In this document: positions 1-8,100 of the stretch, in pieces | Layout of the letters: every line of letters starts with the position of its first letter | Position numbering within the stretch: the stretch's first letter is position 1 | Assembly (NCBI GenBank): GCA_021778785.1 | Contig: JAJYBX010000011.1 | Span: 1 to 14,702, forward strand | Source of the DNA: Acidobacteriota bacterium | GTDB taxonomy: Bacteria > Acidobacteriota > Holophagae > Holophagales > Holophagaceae | DNA length: 14,702 nucleotides | Direction of reading: 5' to 3' | The notes under the pieces: model-generated | Told to the model about the DNA's origin: nothing | The model's input: the letters and a program-made list of their open reading frames with translations, nothing else | Databases searched by the model: none | Made by a program: the position numbers and the translations under genes

Positions 1-2386
1 GGATGAGGCTGGCAGCCACGGACACCACCTGCTTGGGGCTGACGTCCATGAGCGTGACCTTCTCGCGGGGCACGATCTTGGTCTCACCGGCCACGCGGGC
101 GGTCACGTCCTCGTCGAGGATGACGCCCTCCGCATCGACGCGGACATTGGCCTGGGCGATGACGTGCTCATCCTCCTCCCACGCGGAGAGGTAGAAGGCG
201 TGCATCTCGATCTTCGCGGGACGCTTGCCGGCCTTGGCGAGCTTCTTGTTCTCGGCCTCCAGCTCGTCCAGGCGGACCACCTGCATGTACTCGAACTTCG
301 AGTCGCCCACGCTGGTGACCTTGGCGAAGTTGACGATGCGGCCGTTCTCCACCTTGAGGTAGGGGCTCTCGATGAAGCCGAACTCGTTGATGCGGGCGTA
401 GCAGGAGAGCGAGGAGATCAGGCCGATGTTCGGGCCTTCCGGCGTCTCGATGGGGCAGATGCGGCCGTAGTGCGAGGTGTGCACGTCGCGCACCTCGAAG
501 CCCGCGCGGTCGCGGCTGAGGCCGCCGGGTCCGAGGGCGGAGAGGCGGCGCTTGTGCGTGATCTCGGACAGCGGATTGGTCTGGTCCATGAACTGGGAGA
601 GCTGGCTGGAGCCGAAGAACTCCTTCATGGCCGCGATGACCGGCTTGCTGTTGATGAGGTCGTGGGCCTGCAGGGGGCTGTTGGGGTCCTGCGCGATGCT
701 GAACTTCTCCTTGATGGCCCGCTGCACGCGCACGAGGCCCACGCGGAAGCCGTTCTCCAGGAGCTCGCCCACGGACCGCACGCGGCGGTTGCCCAGGTGG
801 TCGATGTCGTCGGCCCGGACGGGGGCGATCTCGTTCACCTCCTGGCGGGTGGTGTCGTACTTCTTCAGGCGCAGCAGGTAGTGCACCGTGGCGACGAAAT
901 CGTTCGTGCCCAGGGTCCGGTAGTCCAGGTCGGTGCTGAGGGCCAGCTTGGCGTTGATCTTGTGGCGGCCCACCTTGCTGAGGTCGTACTTCTGGGGGTC
1001 GAAGAACATGCCGAAGAGCAGCTTCTTGCTGGACTCCATGGTGGCCGGCTCGCCGGGCCGGATCTTCTTGAAGAGCTCCTTGGCGGCCTCCTCGCTGTCC
1101 TCCGTGTGATCCTTCGCCAGGGTCTCGGAGAACACCTTGCCGGTGGCGTCGTTCTCAGGGAAGAAGACGTCGAAGGACGGGATGTTGTTCGCGAGGAACA
1201 TCTCCAGGTGCGTCTGGAGGAAGGGCTCGTTGGCCTCCATGAGGACCTCGCCGGTCTCCATGTTCACCACATCCTGCAGCAGGACGGCGCCGTCGAGCAT
1301 CTCCCGCTCCACCGGCACGTCCTTGATGCCGGCCTTCTCGACCTGCTCGAGGAGGCGCCGGCTGATCTTCTTGTCCTTCCCGATGATCTCTTCCTTGGTC
1401 TTCGGGTGCTTGACCGGCTCGCCGAGCTTCTTGCCGACGAGCAGCTCGCCCGGCGCCACGCTCAGCTTGCCCTTCTTGAGGAAGAAGGTGGCCGGCGTGT
1501 AGAAGTGGCGCAGCATGGCCTCGTTGGCGCCGAGATCCTCGCTGAACAGGCCCAGGGCGCGCATGAAGGTGGCGCCGAGGAACTTGCGCTTGCGGTCGAT
1601 GCGGGCGTAGAGCAGGCCCTTGGAATCCAGCTCGAACTCGATCCAGGAGCCGCGGTAGGGGATGATCTGGGCGCTGTAGAGGCTCTTGTCCGGCGCGATG
1701 CTGAAGAACACGCCGGGGCTGCGGTGCAGCTGGCTCACGATCACGCGCTCGGTGCCGTTGATGATGAAGGTGCCGCGGTCGGTCATGATCGGCAGGTCGC
1801 CGAAATAGACCTCGGAATCCTGGCTCTGCTTGAAGCGCCGGTTGCCCTTGTCGTCCTTGTCGAACTGGTTCAGGCGGACGCGGATCTTCAGCGGGGCGGC
1901 CATGGTGGCGCCGCGCTCCACGCACTCGTCCATGCCCATCTTCTGCTTCATGGACACGGGTTCCTGGCACACGTCGCAGATGGTGGCGGCGTTCTTGTTG
2001 CGGGTGCCGCACTTGGGGCAGTCCACCGTCGGATCCTTCGGGTGGTCCGAGACGATGCTGTGGCCGCACTGCTTGCACTGGGTCCGGAGGTGCTCCAGGC
2101 CCAGGTACTTCTCGCACTTGCAGGCCCAGTGGCCCACGGTGTAGTCGAGGAACTCGACTTCGAGGGTGGCGTCGGTGCCGTCCGGGTTCTTGCCGTTATG
2201 CACGGGGAACATGGATTCGAAGACGGCCTTGAGGCCGCGCGGATCCCGCTCGCTGTGGAGCAGGTTCATCTGGAGGAATTCGTCGTAGCTCCGCTTCTGG
2301 ATGTCGATCAAATTCGGAATGGGCACCAGGGAGCGGATCTTCGAGAAATCGTGGCGCTGGCGGTAGATGTTCTGCTGAACACTCAT
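1..2386 (-). CDS. rpoB: RNA polymerase beta subunit RpoB, 3' end outside window
   Basis: Catalytic beta subunit of RNA polymerase. The visible 795 codons start at ATG 2386, with a GGAG Shine-Dalgarno seven bases upstream, and run off the left edge; the family is usually 1100-1400 residues. The N-terminal and lobe segments are recognisable, including [12 protein letters not shown] and [10 protein letters not shown]. The rifampicin-binding cluster is at about residues 593-616 (bases 539-610) and keeps the equivalents of E. coli D516, H526 and S531 as D601, H611 and S616. The residues that usually mark rifampicin sensitivity are therefore present. This cluster lies 85 residues further along than in E. 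coli, largely because of an insert at about residues 86-143. The insert holds eight cysteines (C89, C91, C104, C107, C123, C126, C137, C140) spaced like zinc ribbons. rplL lies upstream across a 311-base spacer; rpoC would be expected next, outside the window. Confidence 0.98.
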   Translation of the reverse strand, partial: MSVQQNIYRQRHDFSKIRSLVPIPNLIDIQKRSYDEFLQMNLLHSERDPRGLKAVFESMFPVHNGKNPDGTDATLEVEFLDYTVGHWACKCEKYLGLEHLRTQCKQCGHSIVSDHPKDPTVDCPKCGTRNKNAATICDVCQEPVSMKQKMGMDECVERGATMAAPLKIRVRLNQFDKDDKGNRRFKQSQDSEVYFGDLPIMTDRGTFIINGTERVIVSQLHRSPGVFFSIAPDKSLYSAQIIPYRGSWIEFELDSKGLLYARIDRKRKFLGATFMRALGLFSEDLGANEAMLRHFYTPATFFLKKGKLSVAPGELLVGKKLGEPVKHPKTKEEIIGKDKKISRRLLEQVEKAGIKDVPVEREMLDGAVLLQDVVNMETGEVLMEANEPFLQTHLEMFLANNIPSFDVFFPENDATGKVFSETLAKDHTEDSEEAAKELFKKIRPGEPATMESSKKLLFGMFFDPQKYDLSKVGRHKINAKLALSTDLDYRTLGTNDFVATVHYLLRLKKYDTTRQEVNEIAPVRADDIDHLGNRRVRSVGELLENGFRVGLVRVQRAIKEKFSIAQDPNSPLQAHDLINSKPVIAAMKEFFGSSQLSQFMDQTNPLSEITHKRRLSALGPGGLSRDRAGFEVRDVHTSHYGRICPIETPEGPNIGLISSLSCYARINEFGFIESPYLKVENGRIVNFAKVTSVGDSKFEYMQVVRLDELEAENKKLAKAGKRPAKIEMHAFYLSAWEEDEHVIAQANVRVDAEGVILDEDVTARVAGETKIVPREKVTLMDVSPKQVVSVAASLI

Positions 2387-2430
2387 GGTTCGCTCCAGAT
2401 GAAATAGGCGGAACCCTCAAGAACTGCGCG

Positions 2431-2452
2431 CTCCGGAGCCGCGGCCCCGGAG
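2431..2452 (-). other. GC-rich hairpin in the rpoB leader
   Basis: A near-palindrome (CTCCGG ... CCGGAG with GC-rich inner pairs) gives an 8-9 bp stem about 45 bases before the rpoB start. No U-tract follows, so it is not a standard intrinsic terminator. It may affect folding or processing of the rpoB leader. The role is inference. Confidence 0.4.
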
Positions 2453-2618
2453 AAGGGATTCAGGCGTGGAGGCCCCGGTACGCGCCGATGGCCGCCCCAC
2501 CGCCGGCTGGCGGATGGAGGGGCCCAGTGGCGATGTCGGTGCTGCTGCGGAGGGGTTTTCGCAACCGGGGGCCTTTGCGGGGCAGAGATCCCACCCGGGG
2601 AACCGGGCGGAAGGAATA

Positions 2619-2646
2619 ATCGTACCAGTACGAGACGAAACCGCAA
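2619..2646 (-). promoter_or_regulatory. Candidate promoter for rpoB inside the rplL-rpoB spacer
   Basis: Reading the minus strand, a TACGAT -10 element (2619-2624) is preceded by TGG, an extended -10 pattern. A TTGCGG -35-like hexamer (2641-2646) lies 16 bases upstream. The local sequence is less GC-rich than its surroundings. The -35 overlaps the 3' arm of the spacer hairpin. A start here would give a leader of about 225 bases. The match is weak at -35, so the call is tentative. Confidence 0.3.
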
Positions 2647-2680
2647 AGCGCAAGGTACACAAGGCACCCCGCGCTTTGCG
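2642..2680 (-). promoter_or_regulatory. Large hairpin after rplL (attenuator or RNase processing site)
   Basis: A perfect 10-bp inverted repeat (CGCAAAGCGC at 2642-2651 and its complement at 2671-2680) extends inward by two G-U and three Watson-Crick pairs. The result is a 15-bp stem with a 9-base loop, starting 17 bases after the rplL stop. The following bases are GTTTCG rather than a run of U. E. coli has an attenuator and an RNase III site at the same place, so partial termination or processing between rplL and rpoB is plausible. The remainder of the 311-base spacer (2387-2697) shows no gene. Confidence 0.55.
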
Positions 2681-2697
2681 TTAATACTGGAATCAGG

Positions 2698-3075
2698 CTA
2701 CTTGATCTCGACCTTGGCGCCAGCGGCCTCGAGCTTTTCCTTGATCTTCTGGGCCTCGTCCTTGGCAACGCCTTCCTTGACAGCCTTGGGAGCGCCATCG
2801 ACCAGGTCCTTGGCTTCCTTGAGGCCGAGGCCAGCGACCACTTCGCGGACCGCCTTGATGACGTTCAGCTTGTTGGCACCGGCATCCGCGAGGATGACGT
2901 TGAACTCGGTCTGCTCTTCGGCAGCGGCGGCCGGGGCGGCGCCGCCAGCGGCGGGAGCGGCCATGGCGGCGGCGGAGACGCCGAAGCGCTCCTCGAGGGC
3001 CTTGACCAGGTTCGCCAGGTCAAGGACGGTCATGGTTTCGATTTCAGCGATGAGCTGATCGGCGGTGAGAGCCAT
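2698..3075 (-). CDS. rplL: 50S ribosomal protein L7/L12
   Basis: Stalk protein of the large subunit; dimers bind L10 and recruit translation GTPases. The product is 125 residues, normal for the family. The N-terminal dimerisation helices (about 1-35) are followed by an Ala/Gly/Pro-rich hinge (about 37-55) and the C-terminal factor-binding domain, with [15 protein letters not shown] and [23 protein letters not shown] sequence, ending in EIK. The start at 3075 is chosen over an ATG five codons upstream because a perfect AGGAGG lies at 3081-3086 and the upstream ATG has no ribosome site. It lies 52 bases after rplJ and is the last ribosomal protein gene before rpoB. Confidence 0.98.
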   Translation of the reverse strand: MALTADQLIAEIETMTVLDLANLVKALEERFGVSAAAMAAPAAGGAAPAAAAEEQTEFNVILADAGANKLNVIKAVREVVAGLGLKEAKDLVDGAPKAVKEGVAKDEAQKIKEKLEAAGAKVEIK

Positions 3076-3127
3076 GTTGGCCTCCTGCATGCATTGAATG
3101 GGTTTCGGGTTCGGGGTTGGAGAGCCG

Positions 3128-3616
3128 CTACTCGCCGGCCTTCTGCTTGCGGATGCCCTCGAGGGCGACCGCCAGGCCGGAGATCGGGTACTTCATGAGG
3201 TAGAGCAGCTTCGCGATGAGGACATCGCGGCTCGGGAGTTCGGCCAGGGCCTGGAGCTCCTTCGCGCTGATCTGCTTGCCATCCATGATGCCGGCCTTGA
3301 AGATGGCGGCCGGATTGTCCTTCAGGAAGCCGTTCACGGCCTTGGCCAGCGCGATGACATCGTCGTGCGTGGTGGCCACGGCGCTGGCGCCCTTGAAGGA
3401 GCCACCAAGCGCCTCGAAGGGCGTCTCCTTGACGGCCAGGCGGAGCAGCGTGTTCTTGCTGACACGGTACTGGGCCCGGCTCTCGCGGACGCTCTTGCGG
3501 AAGGCGGTGTCCTTCTCGACGACGAGGCCCTTGAATTCGATCACCACAGCCGAGGTGGCGGCGGCGAAGGTTTCCTTGAGCTCGGCGACTTCAGCGATCT
3601 TCTGGTTCTTTTCCAT
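3128..3616 (-). CDS. rplJ: 50S ribosomal protein L10
   Basis: L10 anchors the L7/L12 dimers on the large subunit at the base of the stalk. The product is 162 residues (E. coli 165). The N-terminal rRNA-binding domain contains [17 protein letters not shown] and [13 protein letters not shown], and the C-terminal helix that carries L7/L12 ends in IRKQKAGE. The start at 3616 is supported by AGGAGG just upstream. The gap to rplA is only 10 bases and is filled by the Shine-Dalgarno, so there is no room for the separate L10 leader that controls rplJL in E. coli and many other bacteria. Translation is probably coupled to rplA. Confidence 0.98.
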   Translation of the reverse strand: MEKNQKIAEVAELKETFAAATSAVVIEFKGLVVEKDTAFRKSVRESRAQYRVSKNTLLRLAVKETPFEALGGSFKGASAVATTHDDVIALAKAVNGFLKDNPAAIFKAGIMDGKQISAKELQALAELPSRDVLIAKLLYLMKYPISGLAVALEGIRKQKAGE

Positions 3617-3626
3617 GGTCGGCCTC

Positions 3627-4319
3627 CTACTTCTCGACGCCGGCGGTGGACAGGGTGACGGAGGGGCCCATGGTGGAGGCGACATACATCGTCTTCACGT
3701 ACTTCCCCTTCGCCGTGGAGGGCTTGGCCTTGTGCACAGCGTCGATGAGGGCCTTCGCGTTCTCCTCCAGCTTCTCGACGCCGAAGGACAGCTTCCCGAC
3801 GGGAGCGTGGATGATCCCGGTCTTGTCGACGCGGTACTCCACCTTGCCGGCCTTGATCTCCTTGATGGCCTTGGCCACATCGAAGGTCACGGTGCCCGTC
3901 TTGGGGTTGGGCATCAGTCCGCGGGGACCGAGCACCTTACCCAGGCGGCCGACGCCCTTCATCATGTCGGGGGTCGCCACCAGAGCATCGAAGTCGAGGA
4001 ATCCGGCGGCGATCTTCTCCACCAGGTCATCCCCTCCCACGATCTCGGCGCCCGCGGCCTCCGCTTCCTTGACCTTCTCGCCGCCTGCGATGACCGCCAC
4101 CCGCATCGTCTTGCCCGTTCCGTGGGGCAGCACGATGGTGCCACGGACCATCTGGTCCGCGTGGCGGGGGTCGACGCCGAGCCTCATGTGCACTTCAACC
4201 GTCTCGTCGAACTTGGCGTAGGCCGTGTCCTTGATGACGCCGAGGGCATCCTTGAGCTCGTAGGGGCGATCTTCGATCTTGGCCGCGGCAGCCCGGTACT
4301 TCTTTCCAGGTTTTGCCAT
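3627..4319 (-). CDS. rplA: 50S ribosomal protein L1
   Basis: L1 forms the mobile L1 stalk near the E site and in many bacteria represses translation of its own rplKA mRNA. The product is 230 residues, about the usual length. The two-domain protein shows the hallmark [15 protein letters not shown] stretch and, near the C-terminus, [17 protein letters not shown]. The ATG at 4319 has AGGAGC upstream, and an upstream in-frame extension is not supported. It is separated from rplK by an unusually long 117-base spacer with two hairpins, while rplJ follows after 10 bases. Confidence 0.98.
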   Translation of the reverse strand: MAKPGKKYRAAAAKIEDRPYELKDALGVIKDTAYAKFDETVEVHMRLGVDPRHADQMVRGTIVLPHGTGKTMRVAVIAGGEKVKEAEAAGAEIVGGDDLVEKIAAGFLDFDALVATPDMMKGVGRLGKVLGPRGLMPNPKTGTVTFDVAKAIKEIKAGKVEYRVDKTGIIHAPVGKLSFGVEKLEENAKALIDAVHKAKPSTAKGKYVKTMYVASTMGPSVTLSTAGVEK

Positions 4320-4343
4320 ATTGGCTCCTACTCGAACGATCTC

Positions 4344-4361
4344 CCGCGATGACGGTCGCGG
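4344..4361 (-). other. Small hairpin in the rplA leader
   Basis: CCGCGA and TCGCGG form a 6-bp stem around a 6-base loop about 25 bases before the rplA start and close to its ribosome site. It could influence rplA translation. A function such as L1 binding is speculation. Confidence 0.3.
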
Positions 4362-4405
4362 TGGCCGGGATCGCCGCACGGCGCAGCTTTCCAACAGAAG
4401 GTGCG

Positions 4406-4430
4406 TCGCGCGGGTCCGGGACCCGCGCGA
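4406..4430 (-). other. Perfect 11-bp hairpin between rplK and rplA
   Basis: TCGCGCGGGTC and its exact complement are separated by three bases. The hairpin begins seven bases after the rplK stop and no U-run follows. Because rplA needs transcripts from rplK, full termination is unlikely. RNase processing, partial termination or 3'-end protection are the options. E. coli has only a few bases at this junction. Confidence 0.5.
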
Positions 4431-4436
4431 GAATAG

Positions 4437-4868
4437 CTAGTCGATGACGTCGACGCCCATGGAGCGGGCGGAGCCGGCGATGGAGCGGACGGCGGCCTCG
4501 AGGCTGCCGGCGGTGAGATCGGGCATCTTCACCTTGGCGATCTCGGCGAGCTGCGCCTTGGTGATCTTGCCGACCTTGACCTTGTTGGGCGTGGCGGAGC
4601 CCTTGTCCAGGCCGATCTTCTTCTTGATCAGCACGGCGGCGGGCGGGGTCTTCAGGATGAAGCTGAAGCTGCGGTCGGCGTAGACGGTGATGACGACGGG
4701 GAGGGTGGTGCCCTTCTCCACCGCGCCCACGGACTTCGCGTTGAACTGCTTCACGAACTCCATGATGTTCACGCCGTGCTGGCCGAGCGCGGGGCCGACG
4801 GGAGGGGCCGGCGTGGCCTCGCCCGCGGGCAGCTGCAGCTTGATGTAGCCGGTGATCTTCTTTGCCAT
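4437..4868 (-). CDS. rplK: 50S ribosomal protein L11
   Basis: L11 binds the GTPase-associated region of 23S rRNA with the L10-L7/L12 stalk, and is the target site region of thiostrepton-type drugs. The product is 143 residues (E. coli 142). The N-terminal [17 protein letters not shown] motif is at residues 22-38, with the proline-rich linker and thiostrepton-site prolines in place. The C-terminal RNA-binding domain contains [19 protein letters not shown] and ends in DVID. The ATG at 4868 follows GGGAG. It heads the rplKAJL run and lies 240 bases after nusG, across a spacer that probably holds its own promoter. Confidence 0.98.
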   Translation of the reverse strand: MAKKITGYIKLQLPAGEATPAPPVGPALGQHGVNIMEFVKQFNAKSVGAVEKGTTLPVVITVYADRSFSFILKTPPAAVLIKKKIGLDKGSATPNKVKVGKITKAQLAEIAKVKMPDLTAGSLEAAVRSIAGSARSMGVDVID

Positions 4869-4959
4869 GGGTATGCTCCCGCGGTGGATTCCGGCAATCG
4901 CCGGCAACGGCCGCCTTGGTGGGTGGGGATCCTCAGGACCGCCCAGCCGGGTTGAAAAG

Positions 4960-4983
4960 GTCCCGGTCCGAATGGACCGGGAC
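4960..4983 (-). promoter_or_regulatory. Perfect 10-bp hairpin in the rplK leader
   Basis: GTCCCGGTCC pairs exactly with GGACCGGGAC around an ATTC loop. On the minus strand it is preceded by CTTTTCA and followed by CTTTTCA, a direct repeat on both flanks. It could be a weak intrinsic terminator (stem followed by CUUUUC). If transcription starts at the -10 at 4989-4994, it would instead be a stable 5'-terminal hairpin on the rplK mRNA. The sequence does not decide between these. Confidence 0.5.
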
Positions 4984-4988
4984 TGAAA

Positions 4989-4997
4989 AGTCTAACA
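4989..4997 (-). promoter_or_regulatory. Candidate extended -10 for rplKAJL
   Basis: TGTTAGACT on the minus strand fits a TGN-TAGACT extended -10. It sits at the end of an AT-rich island (4985-5030) that stands out in this GC-rich DNA. No convincing -35 lies 16-18 bases upstream; a TTGCAA at 5025-5030 is too far. A start would fall near 4982, giving a leader of about 115 bases. Confidence 0.35.
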
Positions 4998-5028
4998 AAA
5001 AAGGGCAGAAAAAGCTTAAGTGGATTGC

Positions 5029-5061
5029 AAAAGCCCGAGTCCGGCTCCGCCGGATGAGGGC
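5029..5061 (-). terminator. Candidate intrinsic terminator after nusG
   Basis: Minus-strand reading gives an outer GCCC/GGGC stem, a 3x3 internal loop, a perfect 6-bp stem (TCCGGC/GCCGGA) with a GGA loop, then TTTT. The U-tract is short, so termination may be partial. It would separate secE-nusG from rplK. Confidence 0.4.
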
Positions 5062-5069
5062 GCGGGGGC

Positions 5070-5103
5070 TCCGGGGGTGTAGCGCGCAGCGCGGTCCCCC
5101 GGA
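5070..5103 (-). other. 8-bp inverted repeat directly after the nusG stop
   Basis: TCCGGGGG and CCCCCGGA flank an 18-base GC-rich loop that can itself pair. It starts five bases after the nusG stop and lacks a U-run. It may protect the mRNA 3' end or work with the adjacent terminator candidate. Confidence 0.4.
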
Positions 5104-5108
5104 CAGCA

Positions 5109-5741
5109 CTACCGTTTTTCGACCTGGATGAAGTCCAGCTCCACCGGCGTGGACCGGCCGAAGACCGTGACCATGACCTTGATGGTGGAGCGCTCCTCGT
5201 GGATCTCCTCCACGTCGCCCTCGAAGTTGGCGAAGGGGCCGTCGATGATGCGGACCTTCTCGCCCTTCTCGAAGTGGTACTTGGGCTTGGGCTTCTCCTG
5301 GGTCTCCTCGGTGTGGTGCATGATCTGGCGGACCTCCTCGTCCGTCAGGGGCGTGGGCCGCTTCTTGTTGGCCCCCACGAAGCTGGTGACCTTCGGGGTG
5401 TTGCGCACCAGGTGCCAGTCGGCGTCCGCCATCTCCACGGAGCCGTCGCCCTTGCGCTCCACCTGGATCTGCACCAGGAGGTAGCCCGGGAAGGACTTGC
5501 GCTTCTTGACGACGCGCTCCTTGCGGCCGGACTTGGCGTCGACCTTCATCTCCTCGTAGGTCTCCTCGGGGATCTGGATGTCCCCGAAGCTGCCGTCGCG
5601 CTCCTCCATCTTGATGCGCTGGCGGAGGTGCTCCATCACCTTGGCCTCGTAGCCGGAGTAGGTGTGGATGATGAACCACTTCAGTTCCCGGGCCTGGATC
5701 GGGTCCGCGGAAGCCTGGGGCGTGCTCACAAGGTCGGTCAC
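5109..5741 (-). CDS. nusG: Transcription antitermination/elongation factor NusG
   Basis: NusG binds the RNA polymerase clamp through its NGN domain and contacts Rho or ribosomal protein S10 through its KOW domain. The product is 210 residues against 181 in E. coli. The extra length is an N-terminal extension of about 15 residues and a short insert with ERKGDGSVEM at about 95-104. NGN runs from about residue 21 (KWFIIHTYSGYEAKV), with SFPGYLLVQI at 83-92; KOW is at about 158-205 (EKGEKVRIIDGPF, FGRSTPVELDFIQVEKR). The GTG at 5741 is taken as start because AAGGAGG lies five bases upstream and an upstream extension would read through secE. The Shine-Dalgarno overlaps the secE stop, so the two are translationally coupled. 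Confidence 0.96.
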   Translation of the reverse strand: MTDLVSTPQASADPIQARELKWFIIHTYSGYEAKVMEHLRQRIKMEERDGSFGDIQIPEETYEEMKVDAKSGRKERVVKKRKSFPGYLLVQIQVERKGDGSVEMADADWHLVRNTPKVTSFVGANKKRPTPLTDEEVRQIMHHTEETQEKPKPKYHFEKGEKVRIIDGPFANFEGDVEEIHEERSTIKVMVTVFGRSTPVELDFIQVEKR

Positions 5742-5752
5742 GGCAGCCTCCT

Positions 5753-5944
5753 TCAGTGGCGCGGGAAGAAGAGGGCGAAGCCCCTGGCCAGGACCCAATC
5801 GGCCGCCCACAGGAAGACACCCACGAAGATCGAGATCGCCACGACGGTCCAGGTGGTGGACAGCACCTTGTCCCGGCTGGGCCAATCGACCCGGTCGAGC
5901 TCGGCCTTGAGATCTCTGGCCTGCTGCTTGATGGCTCCGATCAC
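5753..5944 (-). CDS. secE: Preprotein translocase subunit SecE
   Basis: Small essential subunit that clamps SecY in the inner-membrane protein channel. The product is 63 residues, the single-helix form common outside enterobacteria (E. coli has three helices). The amphipathic segment with the family pattern ELDRVDWPSRDKVLSTT (15-31) is followed by one membrane helix at about 31-50. The start is GTG at 5944 with a weaker GAGGGG site upstream. The stop overlaps the nusG ribosome site. An intrinsic-terminator-like hairpin lies only about 30 bases ahead of the start, with no promoter visible between them. Confidence 0.95.
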   Translation of the reverse strand: MIGAIKQQARDLKAELDRVDWPSRDKVLSTTWTVVAISIFVGVFLWAADWVLARGFALFFPRH

Positions 5945-5973
5945 GCTGAACCCCTCGGCTGGTGTCCGTTCTT

Positions 5974-6007
5974 GAAAAACCTGGCCCCGAGCGATTGCGC
6001 CGGGGCC
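5974..6007 (-). terminator. Intrinsic terminator or attenuator between tRNA-Trp and secE
   Basis: Minus-strand GGCCCCGGCG pairs with CGC-T-CGGGGCC (10 bp with one bulged T) around a CAAT loop, followed by AGG and five T. This is the best terminator-like structure in the window. It begins four bases after the tRNA-Trp CCA end. Only 30 bases separate its U-tract from the secE start, too few for a visible promoter, so read-through is needed unless secE uses a promoter further upstream. Confidence 0.65.
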
Positions 6008-6011
6008 GGAA

Positions 6012-6087
6012 TGGCAGGGGAGACAGGGTTCGAACCCGCGACCTGCGGATTTGGAGTCCGCTGCTCTACCAGCTGAGCTACTCCCCT
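6012..6087 (-). tRNA. trnW: tRNA-Trp (CCA anticodon)
   Basis: A 76-base cloverleaf. Acceptor AGGGGAG pairs with CTCCCCT, the D arm is TAGCTCAGCTGGTAGAGC, the anticodon loop is CTCCAAA with anticodon CCA, the T loop is GTTCGAA and the 3' CCA is encoded. It lies between rpmG and secE, as in several other bacteria. The terminator-like hairpin follows at once. Confidence 0.97.
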
Positions 6088-6128
6088 GTGGTGGCCACCC
6101 GGATTCCGCTGGTTGCGCGGGCCGGGCG

Positions 6129-6148
6129 GCCTCCGTGGGACCGGAGGC
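6129..6148 (-). other. 7-bp hairpin at the rpmG stop codon
   Basis: GCCTCCG and CGGAGGC pair around a 6-base loop, with the first base belonging to the rpmG stop codon. There is no U-tract. It could mark processing between the rpmG message and tRNA-Trp. Nothing else is seen in the 60-base spacer. Confidence 0.35.
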
Positions 6149-6297
6149 TACTTGGCCTCGCGGTGCACCTTCACACCACCACAGAACCGGCAGAACTTGT
6201 TGAACTCAAGCTTGCCCGTGGTGGTCTTCTTGTTCTTGGTGGTGCTGTAGTTCTTGCGCTTGCACTCCTGGCACTGCAGGTGGACGATTTCGCGCAT
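6148..6297 (-). CDS. rpmG: 50S ribosomal protein L33, zinc-binding form
   Basis: A 49-residue ribosomal protein near the E site of the large subunit. The start is ATG 6297 with AGGAGG upstream. MREIVHLQC, KRKNYSTTKNK and KFCRFC match the L33 family. Cysteines 9, 12, 36 and 39 form two CxxC pairs, so this is the zinc-containing paralogue type rather than the cysteine-free one. After the second pair it reads GGVKVHREAK where many L33 have RKHTLHKETK-like sequence. It lies 32 bases after tuf and is probably cotranscribed with it. It is absent from this position in E. coli. Confidence 0.96.
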   Translation of the reverse strand: MREIVHLQCQECKRKNYSTTKNKKTTTGKLEFNKFCRFCGGVKVHREAK

Positions 6298-6329
6298 GAG
6301 AACCTCCTAAGTCAGAGGGCGATTCCAGG

Positions 6330-7523
<1,194 letters not shown>

Positions 7524-7574
7524 GGAAACCTCCTGAAGAGTGGGAGAAAAATGGGGGTTGAACGGTGCGAAGGG

Positions 7575-7649
<75 letters not shown>

Positions 7650-7685
7650 CTTGAACCTTCCCGCCACAGTGCGGCGGGGTGGGAA

Positions 7686-7709
7686 CCTTGCCGCCCGGAG
7701 GGCGGAAGG
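7686..7709 (-). other. Hairpin between tRNA-Gly and tRNA-Thr
   Basis: CCTT-CCGCCC pairs with GGGCGG-(C)-AAGG around a TCC loop, a 10-bp stem with one bulged base. It abuts the tRNA-Gly 3' end. A role in separating the tRNAs from the common precursor is plausible but unproven. Confidence 0.35.
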
Positions 7710-7710
7710 A

Positions 7711-7787
<77 letters not shown>

Positions 7788-7830
7788 AGGAACGCCCCGG
7801 ACAGGGCCCAGCCGCCGGAGAACCGGTGAC

Positions 7831-7917
7831 TGGTGCCGAGAGAAGGATTCGAACCTCCGTAGGGCGGTGCCCGGCAGATTTACAGTCTGCTGCCATTAAC
7901 CACTCGGCCATCTCGGC
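7831..7917 (-). tRNA. trnY: tRNA-Tyr (GTA anticodon)
   Basis: An 87-base class II tRNA with a long variable arm (GGGCACCGCCC). Acceptor GCCGAGA pairs with TCTCGGC, the anticodon loop is CTGTAAA with anticodon GTA, the T loop is GTTCGAA and CCA is encoded. It is the first gene of the tRNA-tuf unit. Confidence 0.97.
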
Positions 7918-7993
7918 ATTGCTTGTCATTGCCCCAGAGGGGCTTGTCAACGCTGTCCGGGCGCCCACCGGCGAACCGGTTGGGCCACCCCCC

Positions 7994-8015
7994 CGGAGCC
8001 CCTGCCGGGGCTCCG
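7994..8015 (-). other. 9-bp hairpin in the leader of the tRNA-tuf unit
   Basis: CGGAGCCCC and GGGGCTCCG form a perfect 9-bp stem around a 4-base loop. It lies about 100 bases beyond the rlmB stop and about 75 bases before tRNA-Tyr. No U-tract follows; a G-run does. It could be a weak end point for rlmB transcripts or part of the tRNA precursor leader. Confidence 0.4.
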
Positions 8016-8060
8016 TGTCAGGGGCACTGCGAGGCAGGGCTTTCCTGACAGGGAACTCGA

Positions 8061-8100
8061 AAGGTATCACGCCTCCATGGGCCTCACAAGGGAAAAATTC
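8061..8100 (-). promoter_or_regulatory. Probable main promoter of the tRNA-Tyr...tuf unit
   Basis: On the minus strand, TTGTGA (-35, 8084-8089), a 17-base spacer and TACCTT (-10, 8061-8066) are in good register. TGA just before the -10 gives an extended -10. An AT-rich GAATTTTTCC stretch (8091-8100) lies directly upstream of the -35, like an UP element, and overlaps the rlmB stop codon. Transcription would start near 8054, about 136 bases before tRNA-Tyr. It is the best promoter candidate in the window. Confidence 0.55.

Noticed and set aside
164..2407. Very long plus-strand open frame opposite rpoB
   Set aside because: It is the mirror of rpoB in GC-rich DNA. The His/Leu/Glu/Val-rich translation has no domain sense, and the minus strand is unmistakable RpoB.
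5109..5885. NusG with a 48-residue N-terminal extension starting at 5885
   Set aside because: The extension reads through secE in another frame, while GTG 5741 has AAGGAGG in the right place.
7931..7943. GCCCC-AGA-GGGGC hairpin as a plus-strand terminator
   Set aside because: There is no plus-strand gene upstream to terminate, the stem is only five base pairs and no U-tract follows.
7922..7950. TTGACA just upstream of tRNA-Tyr as the promoter
   Set aside because: No -10 lies at 16-18 bases (GACAAG there), and the start would fall on the tRNA 5' end. The word is part of a TGACAAGC direct repeat (7921-7928 and 7942-7949). The 8061-8089 candidate fits better.
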